From Paenibacillus sophorae (lineage in GTDB: Bacteria; Bacillota; Bacilli; Paenibacillales; Paenibacillaceae), in NCBI RefSeq assembly GCF_018966525.1, contig NZ_CP076607.1:1116001-1180000 (forward strand): a stretch of 64,000 nucleotides of DNA, given 5' to 3'. Positions within the stretch are counted from its first letter, which is position 1; every line of letters begins with the position of its first letter. A program made the translations under genes and the position numbers. Shown one piece after another: positions 1 to 8,258 of the stretch. The notes under the pieces were generated by a model that was given only the letters and a program-made list of their open reading frames with translations, did no database searches and had not been told where the DNA came from.

Positions 1-1
1 G

Positions 2-2674
2 AGAATAAGCGAGATCGACTTACTGGATTGGGCGGAGAGAGAATATCTGATTCATAACTTAAATCAAACCCAGGTGGCGTACCCCGGCGGTAAAACCATT
101 CAGGAATTGTTTGAAGAGCAGGTGAACAGGCATCCTCAAAAAACAGCGGTGAGCTTTAAAGGTCAAGAATTGACGTATACCGGATTGAACGAGAAGGCGA
201 ATGTCATCTCGAATATATTAAGGGGCTTAGACGTACGAAGGGATGATGTGGTAGGAATCATGGTAGACCGTTCCATTGAAGCGATCACCGGGATTCTTGG
301 TATTTTAAAGGCCGGAGGTGCCTATCTGCCAATTGATCCGAAATATCCGGCGGAACGGATTACACACATGTTGGAGGCTTCTAATGTCAAAGTTTTACTC
401 GTAACGAGAGCTTATGAAGGAGAAACAGACAACGCTATTCATACGATTCATATAGACGACAAGTCGTTATATGAGCAGGGGCATATCGAAAGTCCGCATC
501 CTGTGAATGATTCCCGGGATTTGGCCTATGTGATCTACACCTCCGGTTCCACGGGCCAGCCTAAAGGGGTTATGGTTGAACACCGTAATGTTGTCAGATT
601 AGTCAAGAATAACAATTTCGTGGCATGGGACGCCCATGATCATCTTCTACAGACCGGAGCCTTAACATTTGATGCTTCGACGTTCGAAATTTGGGGAGCG
701 TTATTGAATGGACTGACTTTATATATCGTGGATGACCATGTATTGCTGGACGCTCGGCGGTTGGGCCAGTACCTGTCCGATTATGAAATCTCACTGATGT
801 GGCTCAGCTCACCCTTGTTCAACCAATTATCCCAAGAGAATCCATCGATGTTCGCCCCTTTAAAAAGCTTGATTGTAGGCGGAGATGCTCTATCGAGCAA
901 ACATGTCAATACGGTTAGAAGAGCATGTCCCGGCTTAACCATAATTAACGGTTACGGGCCTACCGAGAATACAACGTTTACCACAAATTTTGTCATCAAT
1001 AGGGAGTATACACAATCTATTCCGATCGGTAGACCTACAAACAATACTACAGTTTACATTCTGGATAGAGACAGGCAGCTGAGCCTTTTGGGCGTTCCCG
1101 GGGAACTCTATACCGGTGGTGACGGGGTGGCTAGAGGGTATATCAATGATCCGGCCCAAACTGCGGAGAAATTCATCAGTGATCCTTTTAAACAGGGCGG
1201 CAGACTGTATCGGACCGGAGATATCGTACGCTGGAACGGCCAAGGCTGCATGGAGTATATCGGAAGAGTCGATAATCAGGTGAAGATACGCGGGTTCAGA
1301 ATTGAACGTGAAGAGATTGTCAACACCATTCTGGCTTCCGGGATGGCAAAGGATTGTGTGGTGGTTGTAAAAACCGATCCAAGCGGCCACAAACGCTTAA
1401 TAGCTTATGCTGTTCCAGCTTCTAGCGAAGTGACAGGTCTAACCCTAAAGCACGGGTTGAAAAATATTCTGCCCGATTATATGATTCCAGGATGTATTGT
1501 AATGCTTAATTGCATACCGCTTCTTAATAACGGCAAGGTTGATTATAAGTCTTTGCCTGAGCCTAACGGCACTGAAGAGACGGATGAGGATTTCTTGGAA
1601 CCAAGAAATGAAGTTGAGAAAGACATCGTGGAGATCTACCGGGAAGTCATGGGCCTGCCAAAAGTCAGTTTGCTGGATTCGTTCTTCGAGCTTGGCGGTG
1701 ATTCGCTGCTCAGTATTAAAGTAGTTTCAAGGCTCAGAGAAAAAGGATATAAGGTAGACCCCAAAACCATATTTATGTCCTCGACGCCGGAGGCTCTGGC
1801 TGAAATCGTTGCAATGCGTGAGGAAGTTGCAGTGGTCAAACAAAGAAGTCCTGAAGATTATCTGATCCCCTTAAATTCCAACAGACATGAGGGGATAGGC
1901 CTGATCCTGGCCCCTCCGGCGGGAGGAACGGTCATGGGCTACATTCAGCTTGCGCAGGAACTGGATTGCCCGGTATACGCTTTGCAAAGTCCGGGGCTAT
2001 TCGAGGAGGAGGAGCCGCAGTACTTAAGTTATGAGGAATTGATTTCGCTTTTTGTGAAATCTGTAGACCATACTTTTAGACCCGGGAAGGATTACTTGGG
2101 CGGTCATTCCATAGGGGGCCATATTGCCTTCGGAATGTGCCTGGAGTTAATTCGGCAAGGACGGCCTCCGAAAGGCCTGATTATATTGGATACAACTCCA
2201 TCGCTGCAACTGATGGAAGGTACGGATCATGACGATGTGACGGAGGATGAATTAAAGATGCTGCTCTTGGCGCTGGGTATGGGGAATATGATGGGCATTC
2301 CCCTAGAGCGGATAAAGGCATTAAGTTATGAGGACGCCAAGCAGACCATTATTGAAGCAGCCAAAGAAGATGAGAAAGTCATTGATTTTATGACAGCCGA
2401 TTATCTTGATAAATATTTGCAGCTTCAACTTCATAATGTGATGATGTCAAGAGTCTTGGAACTGGAAGCCGCAAAATTATCAATACCTATTATTGTAATG
2501 AAAACAACGGAGCATCCTGATGAGATCGAGCAAAGATTTACAGCATGGAAGGATTATAGTCTGGAAGAAATTCGATATATAGATGTTCCTGGAAATCATG
2601 TTACCATGATGAGGCTTCCGCATGTTAAACAGCTCGCGTTATTAATAGAGAAGGCAACAGGGGAAGCGGAATGA
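2..2674 (+). CDS. Nonribosomal peptide synthetase, terminal module A-PCP-TE (5' partial)
   Basis: This is the C-terminal end of a nonribosomal peptide synthetase; the reading frame is open to the window edge and begins in the linker before the adenylation domain. Counting from the GTG at 74, the A domain (about 1-500) has YTSGSTGQPKG, NGYGPTE, YRTGD, the GRVDNQVKIRG motif and the NGK lysine. The carrier domain has LGGDSL with the phosphopantetheine serine near 544. A type I thioesterase follows with GHSIGG (Ser near 679) and a C-terminal GNH histidine. Reading the ten specificity residues by eye against GrsA gives DAFWIGGTFK, the classic valine code. The TE marks it as the release module, and no epimerase is present. 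Family assignment is certain; valine is a manual inference and the product is unknown. Confidence 0.95.
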   Translation, partial: RISEIDLLDWAEREYLIHNLNQTQVAYPGGKTIQELFEEQVNRHPQKTAVSFKGQELTYTGLNEKANVISNILRGLDVRRDDVVGIMVDRSIEAITGILGILKAGGAYLPIDPKYPAERITHMLEASNVKVLLVTRAYEGETDNAIHTIHIDDKSLYEQGHIESPHPVNDSRDLAYVIYTSGSTGQPKGVMVEHRNVVRLVKNNNFVAWDAHDHLLQTGALTFDASTFEIWGALLNGLTLYIVDDHVLLDARRLGQYLSDYEISLMWLSSPLFNQLSQENPSMFAPLKSLIVGGDALSSKHVNTVRRACPGLTIINGYGPTENTTFTTNFVINREYTQSIPIGRPTNNTTVYILDRDRQLSLLGVPGELYTGGDGVARGYINDPAQTAEKFISDPFKQGGRLYRTGDIVRWNGQGCMEYIGRVDNQVKIRGFRIEREEIVNTILASGMAKDCVVVVKTDPSGHKRLIAYAVPASSEVTGLTLKHGLKNILPDYMIPGCIVMLNCIPLLNNGKVDYKSLPEPNGTEETDEDFLEPRNEVEKDIVEIYREVMGLPKVSLLDSFFELGGDSLLSIKVVSRLREKGYKVDPKTIFMSSTPEALAEIVAMREEVAVVKQRSPEDYLIPLNSNRHEGIGLILAPPAGGTVMGYIQLAQELDCPVYALQSPGLFEEEEPQYLSYEELISLFVKSVDHTFRPGKDYLGGHSIGGHIAFGMCLELIRQGRPPKGLIILDTTPSLQLMEGTDHDDVTEDELKMLLLALGMGNMMGIPLERIKALSYEDAKQTIIEAAKEDEKVIDFMTADYLDKYLQLQLHNVMMSRVLELEAAKLSIPIIVMKTTEHPDEIEQRFTAWKDYSLEEIRYIDVPGNHVTMMRLPHVKQLALLIEKATGEAE

Positions 2675-2680
2675 TTAAAA

Positions 2681-3436
2681 TTATTGTTCAAACAACGTAG
2701 TATGAACCCAATATTTAATTAATTTATTGAAAAAATCCGGATTGGCTAAAGATACCCCATGACCCACATGGGGTATTATTAGACCTTTACAATTTGAGTT
2801 ACTCTTGAGAATATCAGCTAACGATTTTTTCATTATACGTTTTTCCTGTTCTCCTACTGTCACTAATATTTTTCCTCTGGCGTTCTTGAAATTGTCAGGT
2901 ATTCTGAATGACATGTTTTCCTCCATTATGTTAACGAGTGTATCTTTACTCATCAGAAGACTTTCTTGGAAATAGGTTTCAAAGTACTCCTTCTCTAAGT
3001 ACATCGATTCGGCTTGTATTTTGGAGAATGTTCTATTTTTTATGAGCGGCAGTAACAGTTTTATTAATGCGATCCATAATTTTTCCAAAGGAAAGGGTCT
3101 TACTAATGCACTGTTAATAACCGAGCAATCAAATAAATCGGGTTTAATACTAAGCATTGCTATTAATATTTGCGCACCTAACGAGAATCCAATCGCAATG
3201 ACCTTTTTGCCCATGGCCTTGCTCTCAATAAGTTCAATTAGCATTTCGGCACAGGATTGAATGGTAAATTTGCCGTAGATAACACTCTTTCCCTGTCCAG
3301 GCAAATCGGGGACCAGACAATGATAGTCAGTAAAATATTGAATTTGCTTATCCCACATCCAACTACTCACTCCACCGCCATGTATGAAAATCATCAAAGG
3401 AGCGCTGGGATTTCCGTATTCTTTATAATGCAGCAT
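2681..3436 (-). CDS. Alpha/beta hydrolase (MenH-like fold)
   Basis: A 251-residue single-domain alpha/beta hydrolase. An HGGG oxyanion motif lies near residue 20, the nucleophile elbow is GFSLG (Ser near 104), and the catalytic histidine is in GHGVS near the C-terminus. No signal peptide is evident. A ribosome binding site (GAGAGGTGG) precedes the ATG at 3436. It converges on the peptide synthetase, with only six bases between the stop codons, so it is not cotranscribed with it, and it is more AT-rich than the nrd genes on its other side. The substrate cannot be predicted. A role as an editing or tailoring enzyme for the peptide is possible but rests only on proximity. Confidence 0.8.
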   Translation of the reverse strand: MLHYKEYGNPSAPLMIFIHGGGVSSWMWDKQIQYFTDYHCLVPDLPGQGKSVIYGKFTIQSCAEMLIELIESKAMGKKVIAIGFSLGAQILIAMLSIKPDLFDCSVINSALVRPFPLEKLWIALIKLLLPLIKNRTFSKIQAESMYLEKEYFETYFQESLLMSKDTLVNIMEENMSFRIPDNFKNARGKILVTVGEQEKRIMKKSLADILKSNSNCKGLIIPHVGHGVSLANPDFFNKLIKYWVHTTLFEQ

Positions 3437-3572
3437 CAGAGTCCCACCTCTCTATATAGCAACATAGCAACATTTTACCGCTATATTATAAATTATGGAA
3501 TTTATTTCATCATACTAACTTCCTTCTTTACCTCTACGTCAAAGGTTTGACTTCCTTGAGTGGAATAGAAAA

Positions 3573-3604
3573 AATCCCCTCCGGTTTTCTGCCGTGAGGG
3601 GATT
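3573..3604 (-). terminator. Rho-independent terminator of nrdB
   Basis: The arms AATCCCCTC (3573-3581) and GAGGGGATT (3596-3604) form a 9-bp stem. Read on the minus strand the stem is followed by a short T run, placing a terminator about 20 bases after the nrdB stop. Confidence 0.85.
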
Positions 3605-3626
3605 ATGCGTTAGAGTTCTTTTTTCT

Positions 3627-4658
3627 TTACAAATCGTCAAATCCGTTATCGTCGCCCACCTTGCCGTAGTTGCGGGACTTAGCTTCAAAGAAGTCGGTCT
3701 TCGTCGCGTTCAGCGCCTCATCGGAGAAAGGCTTGATCCACGGCATGCAGTTCACATCAACACCCGGGTACGCTTTGTCCAGCCCCATTAGGGTGAGGCG
3801 TTTGTTGGCGATATATTTGATGTAGTCACTCAGCTCTTCAAGGTCGATGCCGCGAACCACTTGCAGCGTATAATGCGCCCAGTTCGTCTCAAGCGCAACG
3901 GCCCGGTCGATTGTCCGGTACACATAGTCCATATTTTCCTTGGTGTTCAGCTCCGGGAAATCCTCAAGCAACTGCTTGAACACTTCGGCGAAGAAGTAGC
4001 AGTGCTGGTTCTCGTCGCGCTGGATGTAGGAGATCATCTGGCTGGTCGCCATCATTTTCTGGTCGCGGGCCAGGTTGTAGAAGAAGGCGAACGTGCTGTA
4101 GAAGAAAATACCCTCCAGAATCAAATCGGCCACAAGCGCGTGGAAAAAGCTCTGTCTCGACGGGTTATCGCGGAACTCCTGGTAAATCTCCGAAATGAAC
4201 TGGTTGCGTTCCAGCAGAACGGGATCATGCTTCCAGTATTCGAAAATCTCCTTCTGCTCACGCTCGGAAACGATCGAGGAGAGGACGTAGGAATACGACT
4301 GGTTATGCACGACCTCCTGCTGCCCGATAATCGCCGAAATAGCCTCCAAGGAAGAGTCGGTAAAATACCGCTTCACGTCGCCGACGAACATCGTCTGCAT
4401 CGAATCAAGCACGGCGAGCAGGGAGATGTTGATCTTGAACACGCGCTGCTCTTCCGCATCCAGCAACGGGAACTGCTGAGCATCCTTGGACATTGGGATT
4501 TCGTCCGCGATCCAGTGGTTCAGCAGCAGCACCTTGTACAGCTTGTACATGTGCGGCATGCGGATGTCGTTCCAGTTCAGAATGCCGGAGCATTCGCCTT
4601 CGATAATGCGAGTGGATTGGTTGGGGGCTTCGGTGTTGAATATTTTTTGCAGCTGCAT
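3627..4658 (-). CDS. nrdB: Class I ribonucleotide reductase, small (beta) subunit
   Basis: This cytosolic subunit houses the diiron or dimanganese tyrosyl-radical cofactor that starts reduction of ribonucleoside diphosphates by NrdA. All expected residues are visible: metal ligands Asp85, Glu115, His118, Glu182, Glu216 and His219, and the radical tyrosine Tyr122 in the HNQSY segment. The length of 343 residues is normal. AAAGGAG lies nine bases before the ATG. It is downstream of nrdA on the same strand, across a 255-base gap that contains a large hairpin. No nrdI flavodoxin gene is adjacent and NrdA carries an N-terminal cone-like extension, so I favour class Ia-like NrdB over class Ib NrdF, but the subclass is not certain. 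Confidence 0.9.
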   Translation of the reverse strand: MQLQKIFNTEAPNQSTRIIEGECSGILNWNDIRMPHMYKLYKVLLLNHWIADEIPMSKDAQQFPLLDAEEQRVFKINISLLAVLDSMQTMFVGDVKRYFTDSSLEAISAIIGQQEVVHNQSYSYVLSSIVSEREQKEIFEYWKHDPVLLERNQFISEIYQEFRDNPSRQSFFHALVADLILEGIFFYSTFAFFYNLARDQKMMATSQMISYIQRDENQHCYFFAEVFKQLLEDFPELNTKENMDYVYRTIDRAVALETNWAHYTLQVVRGIDLEELSDYIKYIANKRLTLMGLDKAYPGVDVNCMPWIKPFSDEALNATKTDFFEAKSRNYGKVGDDNGFDDL

Positions 4659-4748
4659 GGCTGGTCACTCCTTTATTACCCTTATCTTCTGCGAAGCTGA
4701 AAATAGCCGCTCGCAGAGTGGTCTAGATGCTCGGCACCGGGCACCGGA

Positions 4749-4865
4749 GGGGAAGCTTGAAGCTGGAGAAGCGTCAGCGGTCGCCTTTATCCTCAGATTT
4801 CAACCGCTAAGCGGTTAAATGAAGAAATCAGAGGATAACAGCGATCGGAAGCTCAAGCATTCCCT
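4749..4865. repeat. Large imperfect inverted repeat between nrdA and nrdB
   Basis: About 115 bases fold into one long imperfect hairpin. Paired blocks include GGAAGCTTGAAGCT against AGCTCAAGCATTCC, TTATCCTCAGATTTC (4788-4802) against GAAATCAGAGGATAA (4824-4838), and AACCGCT against AGCGGTT at the tip. There is no T run, so it is not an ordinary terminator. The shape suggests a dispersed intergenic palindromic element or an mRNA processing site that sets different nrdA and nrdB levels. Confidence 0.6.
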
Positions 4866-4913
4866 GTAGGTGCGAAGCTGTGTCGAGTTTTGCTTGAACG
4901 GTGAGCTAAATTT

Positions 4914-7247
4914 TCAGCTTGCGCAGGACTCGCATTCCTCGATGGTCAGCGCGCGGCTGCGCACATAATAGGTCGATTTGAGTCCGCCCTTCCAGGCGTT
5001 CAGGTGCAGATCCAGGAACTCGGTCGCCTTGATGTCCGGGCGCACGTACAGGTTGAAGCTTTGGCCCTGATCGACATGGCGCTGGCGGGCCGAAGCCATG
5101 CGGATCGACCAGTTCTGATCGATCAGGAACGCCGTCTTGTAGTACCAGATCGTCTTCTCGGACAGGTCGGGAGCCGGGTTGGCGATTTTGTACGTCGTCT
5201 TCTCCTCGTAAGAGAGCAGGTCGTAGAGCGGGTCGATGCTGGCCGTCGAACCGGCGATGATCGACGTCGACCCGTTCGGCGCAATCGCGAACATCCAAGC
5301 GTTGCGGACGCCGTCCCTTGCGACCTCTTCCTTCAGAGCGCGCCACTGCTCGGCCGTGACGAATTTACCTTCGCGCTCGCCGCTGGTGTAGCCGCGCAGT
5401 TCGAAGTACGCGCCGCTCTCCCAGTCGGAGCCTGCAAACTTCGGATAGCGGCCCTTCTCGCGGGCCAGCTCCATGCTGGAGCGGACAAGCAGGTAGTTGA
5501 TATGCTCGTACAGATGATCGTTGTACTCCACGGCTTCCTCGGACTCCCAGCGGATGCCTTCCAGCGCAAGCAGGTGATGCAGGCCGAAGGTGCCCAGGCC
5601 GACGGCGCGGTACTGGCTGTTCGTATACTGGGCCTGGAGCACTTCGATATTGTTAATGTCGATGACGTTGTCCAGCATACGGACCTGAATCGGAATAAGG
5701 CGCTCCAGAACCCCGGCCGGAACCGCGCGGGCGAGATGGATCGAGTTCAGGTTGCAGACGACAAAGTCGCCGGGGATTTTGGAGATGACAATCCGGGTCT
5801 GGCCGTCCTTTGTCACAAGCTCCTCCTGCTCGACTACAGTCGCGGATTGATTTTGCATAATTTCCGTACAGAGATTGGAGGAGAACACCATGCCCTTGTG
5901 GCGGTTCGGATTGGAGCGGTTGACCGTGTCGCGATAGAACATATACGGCGTTCCGGTCTCCAGCTGTGATTTCATGATCCGCTTCATAATGTCGATGGCC
6001 GGAACGGTGATGCGGGTCAGCTCCGGATGAGCGGACGCTTCGGCATATTTCTCGCGGAAGGCTCCTTGCCCGAACTCCTCGTCATAGAAGTCTTCCAGGC
6101 CAAGGGCGCGGCCGTTCCCGTCCTTCCAGCCCATGACCTTCTTCACTTCATGCGGGCAGAACAGATTCCACTGCCCCCGCGCTTCCACGGCTTCCATGAA
6201 GAGGTCGGGTAGGCAGACGCCGTGGAAGACGTCATGGGCGCGCATGCGCTCGTCGCCGTTGTTCAGCTTGAGGTCCAGGAAGGCGAGAATGTCCTTATGG
6301 AACACGTCGAGATAGACCGCGATCGCGCCTTTACGGGTGCCGAGCTGGTCGACGCTGACGGCGGTGTTGTTCAGCTGGCGAATCCAGGGGATGACGCCGG
6401 AGCTTGTGTTCTTGTGGCCGCGGATGTCGGAGCCGCGGGCGCGCACTTTACCAAGGTATACGCCGATACCGCCGCCCATTTTGCTTAAGCGGGCCACATC
6501 CGTGTTGGAATCGAAGATGCCTTCCAGCGAATCATCGACGGTGTCGATGAAGCAGCTGGACAGCTGGCCTGCGACTTTTTTGCCCGCATTGGACATGGTC
6601 GGGGTGGCGGCGGTCATATAAATGTTGCTCATCGCCCAGTAGGCTTCCTTCGCGAGCTCCAGGCGCTTCTCTGCGGGCTCCTGATGCATCAGATACATGG
6701 CGATAATCATGTAGCGCTCCTGCGGAAGTTCCATCACGCGCCCGTCGAAGTCACGGGCCAGATAGCGGTCCGACAGCGTGAGCAGCCCGATGTAATCGAA
6801 CAGCAGGTCGCGCGAAGAGTCGATGCAGGCTCCCAGCTCTTCGATCTGCTCTTTCGTGTAGGCGGTTAGCAGTTCCTCGCGGTACACGCCTTTTTTGACG
6901 AGACCTTCAATTAGCGGATACAGCGCGCCGTACGGCTCGTCCGGATATGCTTTGTAGCGGCGGTTGACTGCCGCTTTTTTATAGAGGGAAGTCAGCAGGG
7001 AGCGGGCAGCAGCAAATTTCCAGTCCGGTTCTTCCTTGGTCACCAGCTCCAGCGCGCTCATCGTAAAAGCACTGCTGATCTCCTCGCCGCTGACCTCGTC
7101 GCGCCGCAGCTTGGCATTCACGCCGCGCAGCAGCGTTTCCTTATTCAGATTGTCCAGTCCTCTTAAGACTCGGTCGGCATAAACGGAGAGTCGTATTTCA
7201 TCAAAAGCAAGCTGGCGGTTGTCGGGCTTCACTACGAGTTGGGGCAT
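4914..7247 (-). CDS. nrdA: Class I ribonucleotide reductase, large (alpha) subunit
   Basis: The 777-residue catalytic subunit reduces ribonucleoside diphosphates to deoxyribonucleotides with NrdB. The active-site cysteine pair is visible in GQLSSC and FVVCN, the thiyl-radical site in NLCTE (Asn, Cys, Glu), the radical-transfer tyrosines in STYYVRS, and the C-terminal thioredoxin-accepting pair in CESC, four residues from the end. About 90 N-terminal residues precede the catalytic domain and look like a degenerate ATP-cone, as expected for class Ia and absent from NrdE. AAAGGAAG lies upstream of the ATG. It is the first gene of nrdA-nrdB. The 495 bases upstream contain an inverted repeat at 7379-7395, but no NrdR box pair is recognisable there. 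Confidence 0.95.
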   Translation of the reverse strand: MPQLVVKPDNRQLAFDEIRLSVYADRVLRGLDNLNKETLLRGVNAKLRRDEVSGEEISSAFTMSALELVTKEEPDWKFAAARSLLTSLYKKAAVNRRYKAYPDEPYGALYPLIEGLVKKGVYREELLTAYTKEQIEELGACIDSSRDLLFDYIGLLTLSDRYLARDFDGRVMELPQERYMIIAMYLMHQEPAEKRLELAKEAYWAMSNIYMTAATPTMSNAGKKVAGQLSSCFIDTVDDSLEGIFDSNTDVARLSKMGGGIGVYLGKVRARGSDIRGHKNTSSGVIPWIRQLNNTAVSVDQLGTRKGAIAVYLDVFHKDILAFLDLKLNNGDERMRAHDVFHGVCLPDLFMEAVEARGQWNLFCPHEVKKVMGWKDGNGRALGLEDFYDEEFGQGAFREKYAEASAHPELTRITVPAIDIMKRIMKSQLETGTPYMFYRDTVNRSNPNRHKGMVFSSNLCTEIMQNQSATVVEQEELVTKDGQTRIVISKIPGDFVVCNLNSIHLARAVPAGVLERLIPIQVRMLDNVIDINNIEVLQAQYTNSQYRAVGLGTFGLHHLLALEGIRWESEEAVEYNDHLYEHINYLLVRSSMELAREKGRYPKFAGSDWESGAYFELRGYTSGEREGKFVTAEQWRALKEEVARDGVRNAWMFAIAPNGSTSIIAGSTASIDPLYDLLSYEEKTTYKIANPAPDLSEKTIWYYKTAFLIDQNWSIRMASARQRHVDQGQSFNLYVRPDIKATEFLDLHLNAWKGGLKSTYYVRSRALTIEECESCAS

Positions 7248-7378
7248 TCGGATCGCTTCCTTTCATGGTGTAAAATTTTTATGGGATGAAGATTACAGGG
7301 CATGAATGAATAAGGGACATAAGTAAGCAGGAATGAGGCCTTCCTACGGATAGCCACAGCGTGTACATTTAATTTTCA

Positions 7379-7395
7379 ATATCAAAAATTGATAT
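7379..7395. promoter_or_regulatory. Inverted repeat upstream of nrdA, possible operator
   Basis: ATATCAA and TTGATAT form 7-bp arms separated by three bases, about 130 bases upstream of the nrdA start. It does not match an NrdR box; the binding protein is unknown. Confidence 0.35.
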
Positions 7396-7429
7396 ATTTA
7401 AGCGCATGGTTAGGCCCGGTCCGGGCCTA

Positions 7430-7622
7430 TAAACCGGAATTTCTCCCGTTTATAAGCCCTTGAACGAGCGTGGTATTGAGTTGAACGGGAAATCCTCCCT
7501 CATAATTTGCCGTTTGCGCCCAAATGGAGAGAAAACGGGCAAATAAGCTGGAGAATTTCCGTCTAATAACTTTAAGTCATCTATATGATAAAAATAGACG
7601 GGAGAAATTCCCGCATATCTCA
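7430..7622. repeat. Degenerate GGAATTTCC-type intergenic repeats
   Basis: The gap between nrdA and nrdG carries several related short units: GAATTTCTCCCGT, GGGAAATCCTCCCTC, GGAGAATTTCCGTC and GGGAGAAATTCCC, in both orientations. Similar units lie between ctaF and ctaG (56700-56890). No gene is supported here. Confidence 0.4.
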
Positions 7623-7742
7623 CTATAGAAAGGTCTATACAGGGCTCCGGCTCAATTTGTGCCTCGGCCCATTCGCTTGCCCTGGTTCAACTTCGCGACT
7701 AACCCGCCGGGAGTCTCGCATGGCCGCTTCCGAAGCCCCGCC

Positions 7743-8258
7743 TTACAGCAAAGCCGGCTGCCACAGCACGACCTCCGCGCCGGCAAGGCTGGCCTGAACG
7801 TCGATAATCCGCTGATTGGAGCTGCCCCGGAACCGAAGGGTGGTATCCTTTAGGGGTTCCACGAAGCGTCCGTCAATCAGCACCTGGCAGAGCGACAGCA
7901 GCTTCCATTCCGGCGATTCCGGCATGGCCGTGAGCTCTTCATAAGTGTAGCCGGTGTAGATCCACACCGGGAACTCCGGCAGCGCCGCGCGCACCTCGCG
8001 GATAAATTCCGCGGCTTCCTCCGCCGAGAAAAAAGGGTCGCCCCCCGCCAGCGTCAGACCTTCCAGCAGCGGATTGGTCGCCATTTCGCTGATGATCTGC
8101 CGTCTTCGCTCCGGCGTGAAGGACTCGCCGTAACCGAAATTCCAGGTTTCGGGATTGAAGCAGCCCGGGCAGCGGTGGCGGCACCCGCTGATGAAGACGA
8201 CGGCGCGCAGGCCTTCGCCCTCGTTAATCGACTCCCGGTAGTATCCGCAAATATTCAT
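7743..8258 (-). CDS. nrdG: Anaerobic ribonucleotide reductase activating protein
   Basis: This radical SAM enzyme generates the glycyl radical on NrdD using S-adenosylmethionine and a [4Fe-4S] cluster. The cluster motif CRHRCPGC (CxxxCxxC) lies near residues 26-33, and a LAGGDPFF segment of the SAM fold follows. The length of 171 residues is typical. Its ATG overlaps the nrdD stop by four bases (ATGA), which implies translational coupling and explains the weak ribosome binding site. It is transcribed with nrdD from the complex control region at 10306-10789. Confidence 0.95.
   Translation of the reverse strand: MNICGYYRESINEGEGLRAVVFISGCRHRCPGCFNPETWNFGYGESFTPERRRQIISEMATNPLLEGLTLAGGDPFFSAEEAAEFIREVRAALPEFPVWIYTGYTYEELTAMPESPEWKLLSLCQVLIDGRFVEPLKDTTLRFRGSSNQRIIDVQASLAGAEVVLWQPALL

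Noticed and set aside
3861..4700. Long plus-strand frame opposite nrdB, and similar long frames opposite nrdD, ndh2 and the SNF2 gene.
   Set aside because: They are antisense shadows of clear genes with known motifs and lack initiation sites.
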